The notes: a model not told the origin generated them from the letters alone. A DNA stretch of 64,000 bases from Sulfurospirillaceae bacterium (GCA_028684065.1 JAQUGO010000001.1:310001-374000); one strand, 5' to 3'. Counted from the stretch's first letter, positions 1 to 8,959 are shown. Made by a program: numbers and translations.

Positions 1-2
1 AC

Positions 3-383
3 TTTTATGATGCTTATAGAGAATTGGCGAGTGTCGAAAATCTAATTTTAATTGCACCTGTTGCTAGCCTAACCTTAGTGCTTTGCGCCGCTGAATTCAT
101 ACGAAACTTACGTGAAAAAGAACTCAACCCAAAGAAAATGGAGAGTATCCGTGATTCGATTCCTGTTATGGTAATCTTCGCAGGCTATATTCTCTCATTA
201 GAATATATTGGATTTGATGTGGGCACAACACTCTTTATCGCTATCTTTTTACGCTTACATGGTGAATTACGTTGGCAATGGATTATCCTTTACAGCGTAT
301 TGTTTGGTCTCATAATGTCTTATTTCTTTTCCCAGATGTTACCGTACCCAATGCCTATGTCGCTTTTCCCAACTGATTATTAA
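3..383 (+). CDS. tctB: TctB, small membrane subunit of a tripartite tricarboxylate transporter (5' truncated by window edge)
   Basis: Small four-helix membrane subunit of a TctABC secondary transporter, which takes up di/tricarboxylates delivered by a periplasmic TctC protein. The open frame runs from the window edge (FYDAYRELASVENL...) without a stop, so the start lies outside. An internal TTG at 24 is a possible but unlikely start, because TctB proteins are usually about 150 residues and only about 126 are visible here. Hydrophobic segments are clear around IAPVASLTLVLCAAEF, VMVIFAGYILSLEY and IILYSVLFGLIMSYFF. It ends 11 bases before tctA, the standard tctCBA order, so the binding protein tctC is expected just left of the window. 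Confidence 0.85.
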   Translation, partial: FYDAYRELASVENLILIAPVASLTLVLCAAEFIRNLREKELNPKKMESIRDSIPVMVIFAGYILSLEYIGFDVGTTLFIAIFLRLHGELRWQWIILYSVLFGLIMSYFFSQMLPYPMPMSLFPTDY

Positions 384-394
384 GGACAGCCATT

Positions 395-1927
395 ATGAAC
401 CCTTTTGATTTAATCGATTTTGCTTCAGCCTCTGGTGCTATCCATATGTTATTTTCGGTACCGCAAAATTGGCTCGTTGTTATTCCAGGTATCCTGATTG
501 GTCTTCTTTTTGGAGCGACACCGGGTCTTCAAATATCTATGGCCATGGCCATTTTTATGCCTATGACACTTTATATGGACTTTTTGCAAGCCATGTTGTT
601 TTTAACTGCTATTTTTACGGGCGGTTCATTTGGAGGGGGCGTTCCCGCCATTTTAATGAATATTCCAGGAACATCTTCCGCTATCGCCACAGCTTTTGAT
701 GGTTATCCTATGGCACAGCAAGGAAAGCATAATGAAGCCTTAGGCCTTGCTCTTGCCGCTTCAACTTTTGGCGTTCTATTTGGTCACCTCTTGCTTTTTA
801 TGCTGATCAAACCTCTTTCTACGATGGTCCTTAAAATTGGTCCACAAGAGATGTTTTTTATCATCCTTTGGGGTATTACGTTGATTGCTAGTTTACGAGG
901 TGATCATATGCTTAAAGGTCTTATTGCAGGATTTGTTGGCTTGCTTCTTGGAACCATAGGATTCAATGAAGAAGGAACACTTCGAGGTGCGATGGGAAGT
1001 GAATATTTAATGGATGGCATTCCTGTTGTTCCAGCAATGATGGGTATGTTTGCCGCATCAGAGCTTTTTAGACTTGTGAAAACCGATTATTTACATGAAG
1101 ATGAATCTGTTCGTCATGTACGACTCTCTAAAATCATGCACGGCTTTAGGTTAGCGTTTAAATATCCTGTGGTTTTAATGCGTGGTAGTATGATCGGTAT
1201 TATTATTGGTGCAATCCCAGGCATTGGCTCTTCTGTTTCCAATCTAATCTCATATATGGAAACAAAACGCGGCGATAAAGACCCTTCAAGTTTTGGTAAA
1301 GGAAATCCTAAAGGCGTTGTTGCTTCCGAATCAGCCAACAGTAGTTCCGAAGCAGGCTCACTGGCAACACTTCTAGCCCTTGGTATCCCAGGTGGTGGAG
1401 CAACTGCGGTTATGTTAGCTGCTTTTGCTATGCACAATATTACAGGGGGCCCACAGTTTATCCGTGAGCAGACAGATGTTGTTTATGCCATTATTTTTGC
1501 TAACTTTGGGCAGGTGTTTTTATTAATCCTATTAGGACTTCTTAGCCTTCCTGTTTTGGCATCCATTGTTAAAATAAGAATGAACTACTTAATTCCTTCT
1601 GTTTTAGCACTAGCAACCCTAGGTGCTTTTGGTTTAACAGGCAATCTTGCTGGCCCTATAACGGTTCTTGTCTTTGCCATTGTAGGATGGTTTTTCAGAC
1701 GTTATGACTATTCTGTGCCAGGTGCAGTTATTGGTATGTTACTGGGTCGAATGGCAGAGAGTTCTTTATTACATACTTATCAAATAAGCGGTGGTAAACT
1801 CTCTTATATCTTTGAGAGACCTATTGCTCTTGGTATTTTGATTTTAATGCTTGTATCTCTTTTCTCACCGATATTAATTAAAAAATTTAAAGAGTATCGT
1901 GCTAAATCAGATGTGTTAAAAGCATAA
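395..1927 (+). CDS. tctA: TctA, large membrane subunit of tripartite tricarboxylate transporter
   Basis: A 510-residue polytopic inner-membrane protein, the normal length for TctA, the translocating subunit of the TctABC family. Typical TctA stretches are visible: the glycine/proline-rich GGSFGGGVPAILMNIPG near residues 76-92 and a second copy of the same pseudo-repeat, LATLLALGIPGGGATAVML, near 323-341, which reflects the internal duplication of the family. The start ATG at 395 follows AAGGACAGCC. Next to tcuAB, the most likely substrates are tricarballylate, citrate or aconitate; substrate cannot be read from the sequence. Confidence 0.93.
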   Translation: MNPFDLIDFASASGAIHMLFSVPQNWLVVIPGILIGLLFGATPGLQISMAMAIFMPMTLYMDFLQAMLFLTAIFTGGSFGGGVPAILMNIPGTSSAIATAFDGYPMAQQGKHNEALGLALAASTFGVLFGHLLLFMLIKPLSTMVLKIGPQEMFFIILWGITLIASLRGDHMLKGLIAGFVGLLLGTIGFNEEGTLRGAMGSEYLMDGIPVVPAMMGMFAASELFRLVKTDYLHEDESVRHVRLSKIMHGFRLAFKYPVVLMRGSMIGIIIGAIPGIGSSVSNLISYMETKRGDKDPSSFGKGNPKGVVASESANSSSEAGSLATLLALGIPGGGATAVMLAAFAMHNITGGPQFIREQTDVVYAIIFANFGQVFLLILLGLLSLPVLASIVKIRMNYLIPSVLALATLGAFGLTGNLAGPITVLVFAIVGWFFRRYDYSVPGAVIGMLLGRMAESSLLHTYQISGGKLSYIFERPIALGILILMLVSLFSPILIKKFKEYRAKSDVLKA

Positions 1928-1937
1928 CTTTCTATGG

Positions 1938-1965
1938 TGCTAGAAGAGCGTTTTTTCTTCTAGCA
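1938..1965 (+). terminator. Hairpin after tctA
   Basis: Perfect 10-bp inverted repeat, TGCTAGAAGA and TCTTCTAGCA, around an 8-nt T-rich loop. It sits 11 bases after the tctA stop. The tail is only moderately T-rich, so it could be a leaky terminator that lowers expression of the downstream AbrB-family gene. Confidence 0.6.
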
Positions 1966-2019
1966 TCCTTATCAATCTTTGAGAGATACTTCTATTCAAT
2001 CATCATAAGGACTAACGTG

Positions 2020-3069
2020 ATGTTTCAATGGTTTACAATAATGCCTAAACTTGCTTTAACATTAATCATCGGAACACTGGGTGCCTTAACTTTTAGGTAT
2101 GCACATTTACCACTTCCGTGGCTTTTGGGATCTATCGTTTTTACAGCCATTGCTTCACGGTTTGATTCTTTGCCCATACATCGTCCAAAAATTTTGACGG
2201 GCCCCGCTCGTACGGTACTTGGCATTACGATAGGCAGTGCTTTTACACCACAAGTGGCACAAGGAATTTTCACATTTTTACCAAGTCTATTGATGATTAT
2301 TCCTTTTATCGTCATTATTGGGTTAGCCGGTGTATGGTATTACTGGAAAGTGATTAAGTTTGATAAGATGACAGCCTTTTTTAGCACCATGCCAGGAGGT
2401 TTAATGGAAATGGTTTCCATCGCTGAAGATATGGGTGCTAATGTAGCCAAAGTTACCTTAACACAATCCACCCGATTATTATTGATTGTTTTTACATTAC
2501 CGTTTATCATTGAAGCGTTAGGGCATACTCATTTAGGAGATAGAGGTGCTATCACTGCCCCTTTGCATGATGTTTCAAATCATGACTTACTTGCCATGTT
2601 TTTTCTTGCTGTTATTGGGGCATGGGGTGCCAAAAAATTGCACCTTTCTGGGGCATATATCCTTGGGCCAATGATTGTAAGCGCTCTTGTTTATATGTTT
2701 GGATGGGTAGAAGCAAGACCCCCAGATGAAGCAATTAAATTGACACAGCTTATCATTGGAACAACCATAGGATTTGTTTTTCGTGGCATCAAAAGTAAAG
2801 AAGTTCTGAGAACTTTAGCACAAACCTTTGGATTTTTTCTTATTCTTTCCCTTGTATGTGGGCTCTTTATTTACATGGTATATACCTTTTTTGATTTTCC
2901 TTTAGTGTCTATATTACTTGCGTTTTCACCAGGTGGACAATCAGAGATGAATCTTATTGCAATCATCTTAGGCGTTAACGTTCCTTTTGTTGCTTTGCAC
3001 CATGTTATGCGTATTTTTTTAGTGATGGGGATTGCGCCCTTGATTGCTAAATGGTTTAAAAAAGTTTAA
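2020..3069 (+). CDS. AbrB-family integral membrane protein
   Basis: 349-residue membrane protein of the AbrB family (PF05145; not the Bacillus regulator AbrB), with two similar halves of about five helices each. Repeated motifs LPWLLGSIVFTAI and LSGAYILGPMIVSAL, and STMPGGLMEMVSIAEDMG and FSPGGQSEMNLIAIILG, show the duplication. The family is often found beside TctABC-type transporters and is presumed to be a transporter or transporter accessory; its biochemical role is not established. Two adjacent starts exist, GTG 2017 and ATG 2020; the ATG is better spaced from the AAGG at 2007-2010. It follows tctA by 92 bases, with a hairpin between them. Confidence 0.82.
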   Translation: MFQWFTIMPKLALTLIIGTLGALTFRYAHLPLPWLLGSIVFTAIASRFDSLPIHRPKILTGPARTVLGITIGSAFTPQVAQGIFTFLPSLLMIIPFIVIIGLAGVWYYWKVIKFDKMTAFFSTMPGGLMEMVSIAEDMGANVAKVTLTQSTRLLLIVFTLPFIIEALGHTHLGDRGAITAPLHDVSNHDLLAMFFLAVIGAWGAKKLHLSGAYILGPMIVSALVYMFGWVEARPPDEAIKLTQLIIGTTIGFVFRGIKSKEVLRTLAQTFGFFLILSLVCGLFIYMVYTFFDFPLVSILLAFSPGGQSEMNLIAIILGVNVPFVALHHVMRIFLVMGIAPLIAKWFKKV

Positions 3070-3198
3070 TGTTCGTTTTATATGTTACCTTTTGTAAAAA
3101 AATATTCTTTAGAAATATTTAGCGTATTTTAATAAAAGGTATAGTTGAAGGCTTATATACGACATAGAGCCACTTTTGGTGGTACTTTGCTTGATTTT

Positions 3199-3216
3199 TT
3201 GCAAGCGTCTTGCAAG
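3199..3216 (+). promoter_or_regulatory. TTGCAAG direct repeat, 11-bp period, upstream of tcuA
   Basis: Two identical copies of TTGCAAG at 3199-3205 and 3210-3216, exactly one helical turn apart, 123 bases before tcuA. OmpR-class response regulators bind paired direct repeats of about this spacing. A related CTTGCAT pair with the same 11-bp period lies in the promoter of the TctD-like regulator at 9014-9031, so this is a plausible binding site for that regulator (inference). Confidence 0.5.
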
Positions 3217-3338
3217 CCTTGATAGATAGGATATCTTTGTGAAATAAAAAAGAAAGATAGTGTGATAAGTCTCAATTTTACACATTATTTTTCAAATATA
3301 AGTCGTGTAAGATTAAAAATACTAGATAGGAGAATTAC

Positions 3339-4709
3339 ATGTATGACGTTATAGTCATTGGTGGAGGAAATGCTGCTTTGTGTGCTGCTATAAGTGCGGC
3401 AGAAGAAGGAGCGCGCGTTTTAGTATTAGAATCATCTCCCAGACTCTGGAGAGGTGGTAATTCTCAGCATACAAGAAATATGCGTGTAGCGCATCCCGCA
3501 CCAACACGATGTTTGACAGAGAGTTACTCTGTTGAAGAGTTCTATGAAGATTTGCTCAAAGTCACCAAAGGTGAAACCAATGAAGAATTGGCAAAACTAG
3601 CCATTGGACAATCTGAAACAATGTATCACTGGTTAGAAGAGAGAGGTATGTTTTTTCAAAAGAGTATTTCAGGTACCCTTAGTCTCTCTCGTACCAATGC
3701 CTTTTTTTATGGTGGTGGTAAAACCTTGGTGAACTGTGAATTTCAAAAAGCAGAAGATTTAGGTATTACAATTCTTTACGACCATGAAGTTGAGTGGTTA
3801 AATATTAAAAACGAGCGTGTAGAATCCTTAATCGTTAATACGCCTAAGGGCAAAAAAGAGTTTAAAGCTAAAGCGATTATCGCTGCGAGTGGTGGATTTG
3901 AATCTAATCGAGAATGGTTACGAGAAGCATGGGGAGAACAAGCCAAAAACTTTTTAATACGAGGAACACGTTTTAATGAAGGCAAAGTGCTTAAAAGTAT
4001 GCTCAATCAAAATGTCCAAGCCGTTGGCAAACCAGAACAAGGACATGCCGTAGCCGTCGATGGTCGTGCACCACTGTATGATGGCGGTATTGTAACACGA
4101 TTGGATTGCGTCCCTTTTGGTATTGTTGTCAATAAAAATAGTCAACGATTTTACAATGAAGGCGAAGATTTTTGGCCAAAACGTTATGCTATTTGGGGAA
4201 GACTTGTCTCTTCTCAACCTGATCAGATGGGAAATGTTATCATTGATAGTAAAAGCTTCAACCTCTTTATGCCTTCTGTTTTTGCACCATGTAAAGCAGA
4301 CACATTGGAAGAGTTAGCAGGACTTTTAGATATCCCTGCAAAAGAATTTATAGAAACAGTTAACGAATTTAATGCCCATGTACAAGAGGGAACGTTTAAC
4401 CCAGATACACTTGATAATTGCTGTACGCAAGGATTGGCGGTGAATAAAACGCACTGGGCTCGAAAAATTGACACTCCACCATTTTATGGCTATACCTTAC
4501 GCCCAGGTATTACTTTTACCTACCTTGGTGTCAAAATTGATAAAGATGCACGCGTTTATATGGACAATGGAGAACCTATGAAAAATCTTTTTGCCACAGG
4601 TGAAATCGTTGCTGGTAACATCTTGGGTCAAGGTTATTTAGCCGGAACGGGGATGACCATTGGTGCCGTTTTTGGAAGAATTGCAGGAAAAGGAGCCGCT
4701 CATGTCTAA
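3339..4709 (+). CDS. tcuA: FAD-dependent tricarballylate dehydrogenase-like protein TcuA
   Basis: 456-residue soluble flavoprotein of the fumarate reductase/succinate dehydrogenase flavoprotein superfamily. The N-terminal dinucleotide fold is MYDVIVIGGGNAALCAA (GxGxxA), the FAD-contact block AIIAASGGFESN is near residue 185, and the C-terminal FAD motif is GEIVAGNILGQGYLAGTGMTIG. Length, lack of a signal peptide and direct linkage to a TcuB homologue match TcuA, which in Salmonella oxidises tricarballylate to cis-aconitate. In an anaerobe with quinone-linked TcuB the reverse, aconitate reduction to tricarballylate, is conceivable. The start follows TAGGAGAATTAC. It is expressed from a 270-bp upstream region with possible regulator sites. 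Confidence 0.82.
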   Translation: MYDVIVIGGGNAALCAAISAAEEGARVLVLESSPRLWRGGNSQHTRNMRVAHPAPTRCLTESYSVEEFYEDLLKVTKGETNEELAKLAIGQSETMYHWLEERGMFFQKSISGTLSLSRTNAFFYGGGKTLVNCEFQKAEDLGITILYDHEVEWLNIKNERVESLIVNTPKGKKEFKAKAIIAASGGFESNREWLREAWGEQAKNFLIRGTRFNEGKVLKSMLNQNVQAVGKPEQGHAVAVDGRAPLYDGGIVTRLDCVPFGIVVNKNSQRFYNEGEDFWPKRYAIWGRLVSSQPDQMGNVIIDSKSFNLFMPSVFAPCKADTLEELAGLLDIPAKEFIETVNEFNAHVQEGTFNPDTLDNCCTQGLAVNKTHWARKIDTPPFYGYTLRPGITFTYLGVKIDKDARVYMDNGEPMKNLFATGEIVAGNILGQGYLAGTGMTIGAVFGRIAGKGAAHV

Positions 4710-5814
4710 AATTCTATCATTACAAGAAAATATGCAAGTTGCACGTCGGGCTATGGAAATTTGTAATGCCTGTCGTTATTGCGAAAGTTTATGCCCAGTG
4801 TTCCCAGAAATTACACGTTTTCGTACCTTTAGTGACCACGATTTGAACTATTTTGCCAATCTTTGCCACAATTGTAAAGGCTGCTTTCATGGATGCCAAT
4901 ACGCGCCACCGCATGAATTTGACCTCAATATACCTAAAACTCTCTCAGAGATAAGAGTAGAAAGTTATAGTCAATACGCTTTCCCATCAGCTTTTGGAAA
5001 ACTCTTCTTCAAAAATGGTACATTGGTAAGCATCATTATGGCCATAAGTCTTGCTTTGGTTTTTATCGCTGGAATCTTGCTCAATAATGCCGATTCATTA
5101 TTTACAGCATACTCAGGCGTTGGCTCATTTTATCACGTCATCCCCATTAAATTAATGAGTGGTGTTTCGATGCTTGTATGTGCGTATGTTGCATTAGCTT
5201 TTTTTATGGGCTTTAAGAAATTCTGGCTTGAGAGCGGCGAAAAAATGAGTGATTTAACCAATGGTTCTTTATGGAAATCTGCTCTAAGCGATATGTTCAC
5301 GTTACGTCATTTAGGTGGTGGTGATGAAGGCCATGGCTGTACCCATGTAGATGATAGGTATTCACAATCACGCAAATGGTTTCATCACACAACCTTTTAT
5401 GGGTTTGCAATGACCATCATTTCTACAACCATCGCTGCTATTTATCACTATGGATTTGGCTGGCATGCTCCTTATGATATGACATCATTACCTGTTATTT
5501 TTGGTACAATTGGTGGTATTATGATTGTCATTGGGACTATTGGGCTAAGTGTCATTAAAATCAAAATGGATCCTGTTCCTGTTGCACAACAATTTTTGGG
5601 AATGGAGTATTCATTTATAACCTTACTTTTCTTAGTAAGTTTTACAGGCTTAGCACTTCTCTTGTTGAGAGATGGAATTTACATGCCACTATTCTTATGC
5701 CTTCATTTAGGGTTTGTTTTGGCATTTTTCCTTGTGTTGCCTTACAGTAAATTCGTTCATGCCCTATACCGTTTTGGAGCATTGTTAAAATACGCAAAAT
5801 ACAAAGAGCGATAA
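4702..5814 (+). CDS. tcuB: TcuB-like iron-sulfur/membrane electron-transfer protein
   Basis: 370-residue partner of TcuA. The N-terminus carries two cysteine clusters for [4Fe-4S] centres, CNACRYCESLCPVFP and CHNCKGCFHGCQYAP, followed by about six hydrophobic helices with several histidines (HHTTFYGF, HHV, YHYGFGWH), consistent with haem b. In Salmonella, TcuB passes electrons from the flavin of TcuA to the quinone pool. The start chosen is ATG 4702, preceded by AAGGAGCCGCTC; it overlaps the tcuA end by 8 bases, so translation is coupled. A longer in-frame start at 4660 lies inside tcuA and has no ribosome-binding site. Confidence 0.85.
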   Translation: MSKILSLQENMQVARRAMEICNACRYCESLCPVFPEITRFRTFSDHDLNYFANLCHNCKGCFHGCQYAPPHEFDLNIPKTLSEIRVESYSQYAFPSAFGKLFFKNGTLVSIIMAISLALVFIAGILLNNADSLFTAYSGVGSFYHVIPIKLMSGVSMLVCAYVALAFFMGFKKFWLESGEKMSDLTNGSLWKSALSDMFTLRHLGGGDEGHGCTHVDDRYSQSRKWFHHTTFYGFAMTIISTTIAAIYHYGFGWHAPYDMTSLPVIFGTIGGIMIVIGTIGLSVIKIKMDPVPVAQQFLGMEYSFITLLFLVSFTGLALLLLRDGIYMPLFLCLHLGFVLAFFLVLPYSKFVHALYRFGALLKYAKYKER

Positions 5815-5827
5815 AGTCAATTACGCT

Positions 5828-5857
5828 GCCCAAACGTTTATTGAAAGCCGTTTGGGC
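5828..5857 (+). terminator. Hairpin after tcuB
   Basis: Perfect 9-bp inverted repeat GCCCAAACG / CGTTTGGGC with a 12-nt loop, 13 bases after the tcuB stop. The 3' tail (GCGCATTATATTGTG) is not a good U-tract, so termination efficiency is uncertain, but the position fits the end of the tcuAB transcript. Confidence 0.55.
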
Positions 5858-5893
5858 GCGCATTATATTGTGTTGATGCATTTAATTTGAGTA

Positions 5894-5945
5894 TTAGGAA
5901 AGGAGATATTTTCATGGTTACAATCATAAAAATTTTCTTTCCTAA
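5894..5945 (+). promoter_or_regulatory. Hairpin that would sequester the ribosome-binding site of a leader ORF before tctC
   Basis: A perfect 9-bp inverted repeat, TTAGGAAAG at 5894-5902 and CTTTCCTAA at 5937-5945. The left arm overlaps the AAGGAG ribosome-binding site of a 19-codon ORF and the right arm lies inside that ORF. If this forms in RNA, it would hide the leader's ribosome-binding site. The orphan tctC start overlaps the leader's stop, so leader translation may decide tctC translation. Confidence 0.4.
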
Positions 5946-5973
5946 CCTATTTGTAGGTCATCATAAAATATGA
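5914..5973 (+). CDS. Putative 19-residue leader peptide coupled to the orphan tctC
   Basis: ATG 5914 is preceded by a strong AAAGGAGATATTTTC ribosome-binding site and encodes MVTIIKIFFPNLFVGHHKI, ending at TGA 5971-5973. The stop overlaps the tctC start as ATGA. The following gene has no good ribosome-binding site of its own, which suggests it depends on reinitiation. The peptide matches no family I know. It may simply be a device for translational coupling. Confidence 0.45.
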   Translation: MVTIIKIFFPNLFVGHHKI

Positions 5974-6953
5974 AAATACACTATAAACTTCGTTTTATTA
6001 TTACTGTAGGTCTTTTTTTATCCACGCTGTATGCCAATGATTTTCCTCAAAAACCTATTGAGCTTATTGTAGGATTTGGCGAAGGTGGGAGTACCGATAG
6101 AATGACGCGTATCATGCAACCCTTTTTAGAAGAAATCGTAGCCCAAAAGCTTACGGTCACTAATATACGGGGAAAAGGAACACAATCTTCCATTGAATAT
6201 TTTCTCAAGAAACCTCAAGATGGCTATACTATGCTCTCTTCGACATTTTCTCCCTACATGCAAAATGCCATCATCAGTGGCAAAGCACAGTATAAAATAG
6301 AAGATTTTGACTTTATTAATCTTCAATGGTTTGACTATGATTTGATAGCAGTACATCAAGAATCTAAAATAGATACTTTATTAAACCTTTTAGAGACGAT
6401 GCAAAAGAGCCGAACACCTCTTAAAGTTGCCCTTATATATCGTTCAGCGGGACATCTTAATTTAAATCTCTTGCTTGAAAAATTTGGTATAGAGAGAAAA
6501 AAATTAATTTATGTTTTTTTTGAAAGTGGGCAAAAAGCACGAGAAGCTTTAGTCAAAAAAGAAGTCGATTTTCTCATAATTTCCGCGCAAGGCAGTGAGA
6601 CGATTCGAGAGCATATCAATCCACTCGCAGTAGTCAAAGATACAAGAGCAAAAAAATGGGATGCTCCTACACTGAATGAAGCTATTGCTACAAGCGGTAT
6701 TTCTCTTCCTATTTTAAGAGGCTCGATGAGAGGTTTTGCTGTTTCAAAAGCCTTTAAAAAAAAGTATCCTGAACGTTATGATTATTTAGTTGAAGCTCTC
6801 AAAAAAACCTTAGCCCAAAAAAGAGTTCAACGTGCATTAAAGCTGAATCACATAGGATATGCATGGGTAGGGCCAGAACATTCAAATGCTTTAATGAAGG
6901 AATCCTTTGAAATATTTAAAGCGTATGATCATCTTTTTGATGCTCAAAAATAA
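5970..6953 (+). CDS. Orphan TctC/BctC-type periplasmic tricarboxylate-binding protein
   Basis: 327-residue protein of the Bug/TctC family of periplasmic binding proteins. It begins with a Sec signal peptide (MKIHYKLRFIITVGLFLSTLYA), then the family's conserved start FPQKPIELIVGFGEGGSTDRMTR. It is not in the tctCBA operon but is convergent with, and its 3' end overlaps by 38 bases, a TctE-like sensor kinase gene. In Bordetella, BctC, a protein of this family, contacts the sensor BctE to report citrate. A sensing role rather than bulk transport is therefore likely here (inference). Its start overlaps the stop of a small leader ORF. Confidence 0.82.
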   Translation: MKIHYKLRFIITVGLFLSTLYANDFPQKPIELIVGFGEGGSTDRMTRIMQPFLEEIVAQKLTVTNIRGKGTQSSIEYFLKKPQDGYTMLSSTFSPYMQNAIISGKAQYKIEDFDFINLQWFDYDLIAVHQESKIDTLLNLLETMQKSRTPLKVALIYRSAGHLNLNLLLEKFGIERKKLIYVFFESGQKAREALVKKEVDFLIISAQGSETIREHINPLAVVKDTRAKKWDAPTLNEAIATSGISLPILRGSMRGFAVSKAFKKKYPERYDYLVEALKKTLAQKRVQRALKLNHIGYAWVGPEHSNALMKESFEIFKAYDHLFDAQK

Positions 6954-8301
6954 TAGCAACTTTTAGCCCATTGTTGTTCATGGCAATCACTTTCGCTTGA
7001 TGCAATGCTGCTATTTGTTTGACGATACTCAATCCTAAACCAGAGCCTTGTTTTTTAGAATCGACACGATAATAGCGATCAAAAATATGATTGATATAGT
7101 GTTCATCGACGCCTTTTCCTTCATCTTGAACGCAAAGCCAAATAGTATGTTGATGTCGTTGAATACTCAAAGTAATCGTACCAATAGGTTTTTTATTGTC
7201 GTCAACGGCATAATGCAGGGCATTATTAATAATATTATCTAACATACTTTCCAACAAAATGGGGTCACTGTTGATATCTATTACCTCATTTAAATCTTGG
7301 AAAACATAGTCAAACCCTTTTTGGTAAACCCTTAGTGCTGTTTTTTTACTATAGTTTTTACAAAATTTATTGAGATTAACAATTTTGAAACGCTTAAAAT
7401 TGATAGTATTAGCATTTGTCTTTGCATATAAAAGAAGCTGTTCCATAATATGCGCCATATTGTCCAATAACCTATTAAGTGCAATGTAGTCTTTATTCTT
7501 TTTATCGTATAAAAGTTCTAATTTAACTTTCAATTCAGCAATAGGTGTTCGCAATTGATGGGAGACATCGGCATTAAAATGTTCAATGTATTCAATAGTA
7601 TCACGACTGCGTTCCAACAAAATATTAATACTCTCTACAATATCTTCCAACTCTTTGGGTGCATCAAATTCAAGGGGTTCTAAATCACGACTATCTCTTT
7701 GCTGAATGATTTTTTTTAATGTATTCAAAGGAAGCAAGCCTTTTTTGACAGCTACTAACGTTACTATGATAATAAAGAGTGCTACAAAAAGTAAAATGGA
7801 GATGAGAATGGTAAGCATATCTTGAATATTAATATTTCGTTCTTCCATACTTTCAGCTACGGTAATAAAAACAGGATATTGTTTCCCGACACTCACAATA
7901 GATGTTTTATAAGAAACAGCCTTTAGGGGAATATCATCATACGTTGTATTGAAAAATATTTTGTTCTGTGTTTTTGGAATAGTTTTTTTTAAAAGTCTCT
8001 GATACCCAATAAGTACGTTACCTTTAGCATCTTGAACAGAATAGTAAACGACACCCATATCTTGAGACGATAAAAAATCAATGGAAAAACTCGGAAAATC
8101 AACAAAAAGTTTTTCATCTTTAACACCAATACTCTGTTCAATACTCTGAGCAATGGCATAAAGACGTTTATTGAAAAAATCATTGACTTTATTTTGAAGG
8201 TAAAAATAGAGAAATAAAGAGAGCAAGAGTGTAAAAACACTCAAAGGAACGATAATCCATACAATAAGCTTACGTTTTAAGGAAGTTTTTTTAATCCTCA
8301 T
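6916..8301 (-). CDS. TctE-like sensor histidine kinase
   Basis: 461-residue membrane sensor kinase. Transmembrane helices lie at about residues 12-34 and 163-185, bracketing a periplasmic domain of about 130 residues. The phosphoacceptor H-box is FNADVSHQLRTPIAEL (His about 248); the ATPase domain has the N-box NIINNALHYAVDD, and G-boxes DEGKGVD and GSGLGLSIV. The architecture and context match TctE/BctE sensors of citrate and tricarballylate uptake. The start overlaps the end of the response-regulator gene by 11 bases (one operon), and the 3' end overlaps the convergent tctC-like gene by 38 bases. Confidence 0.88.
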   Translation of the reverse strand: MRIKKTSLKRKLIVWIIVPLSVFTLLLSLFLYFYLQNKVNDFFNKRLYAIAQSIEQSIGVKDEKLFVDFPSFSIDFLSSQDMGVVYYSVQDAKGNVLIGYQRLLKKTIPKTQNKIFFNTTYDDIPLKAVSYKTSIVSVGKQYPVFITVAESMEERNINIQDMLTILISILLFVALFIIIVTLVAVKKGLLPLNTLKKIIQQRDSRDLEPLEFDAPKELEDIVESINILLERSRDTIEYIEHFNADVSHQLRTPIAELKVKLELLYDKKNKDYIALNRLLDNMAHIMEQLLLYAKTNANTINFKRFKIVNLNKFCKNYSKKTALRVYQKGFDYVFQDLNEVIDINSDPILLESMLDNIINNALHYAVDDNKKPIGTITLSIQRHQHTIWLCVQDEGKGVDEHYINHIFDRYYRVDSKKQGSGLGLSIVKQIAALHQAKVIAMNNNGLKVAIIFEHQKDDHTL

Positions 8302-8959
8302 GTTCTGCCATCATATAGCCAACACCTCTGACATTTTTGATAAAAATAGAAGTGCCTAGTTTTTTACGGAGTCGTGATATATACGTTTCTACGGCAGTCG
8401 GATTTAAGTCATCATCAAGCGATGTAATATGTTCTACAATATCTTCTTTACTGACAATAGCATTAAGATTAAGAATAAGATGCTCAAAAATCGTAAGCTC
8501 TCTTTTATTCAAATCAACAAAAATAGTTCCTTTACGAAGAACACGATTTTTTGTATCATAAATTAAATCGTTACATGTAATGGTATAGGAAAGATGTCTT
8601 TTACTGCGTCTTAGAAGTGCTTGTGTACGAGCAATGACCTCATCGAGCTCAAAAGGTTTACACAGATAATCATCAGCTCCCGTATCAAGCCCCAAAATAC
8701 GCTGATCTAACCTATCCCGTGCTGAGATGACAAGTATAGGCAGATTGTTCTGCCACTCTCTCACTTTTTTAATAATGTCAATACCATCAATGCCTGGAAG
8801 TCTTAAATCTAAGATAAGCAAATCGTAGTTTTTAGATTCTAAAGCATAAAGACCATCTTCTCCATTGAGAAAAAAGTCAACGATAAAACCAACGCCCTTT
8901 AATTTTTGATAGATACCATCGGCTAAAGTTTCGTTGTCTTCAAGTATTAATATATCCAT
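8291..8959 (-). CDS. TctD-like OmpR-family response regulator
   Basis: 222-residue two-domain response regulator. The receiver domain starts MDILILEDNETLADG, with phosphoacceptor Asp about 51 in LLILDLRLPG. The C-terminal OmpR-type winged helix contains LTIFEHLILNLNAIVSKEDI and TYISRLRKKLG. A 29-residue longer frame upstream (start 9046) is rejected because receiver domains begin right at MDILILED. It is the first gene of a two-gene operon with the TctE-like kinase. Its promoter holds a CTTGCAT repeat pair, suggesting autoregulation. Expected targets are the tct/tcu genes. Confidence 0.88.
   Translation of the reverse strand: MDILILEDNETLADGIYQKLKGVGFIVDFFLNGEDGLYALESKNYDLLILDLRLPGIDGIDIIKKVREWQNNLPILVISARDRLDQRILGLDTGADDYLCKPFELDEVIARTQALLRRSKRHLSYTITCNDLIYDTKNRVLRKGTIFVDLNKRELTIFEHLILNLNAIVSKEDIVEHITSLDDDLNPTAVETYISRLRKKLGTSIFIKNVRGVGYMMAEHED

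Noticed and set aside
1114-1437. 107-codon minus-strand ORF inside tctA
   Set aside because: Opposite-strand shadow of a conserved membrane protein gene, without RBS or family resemblance.
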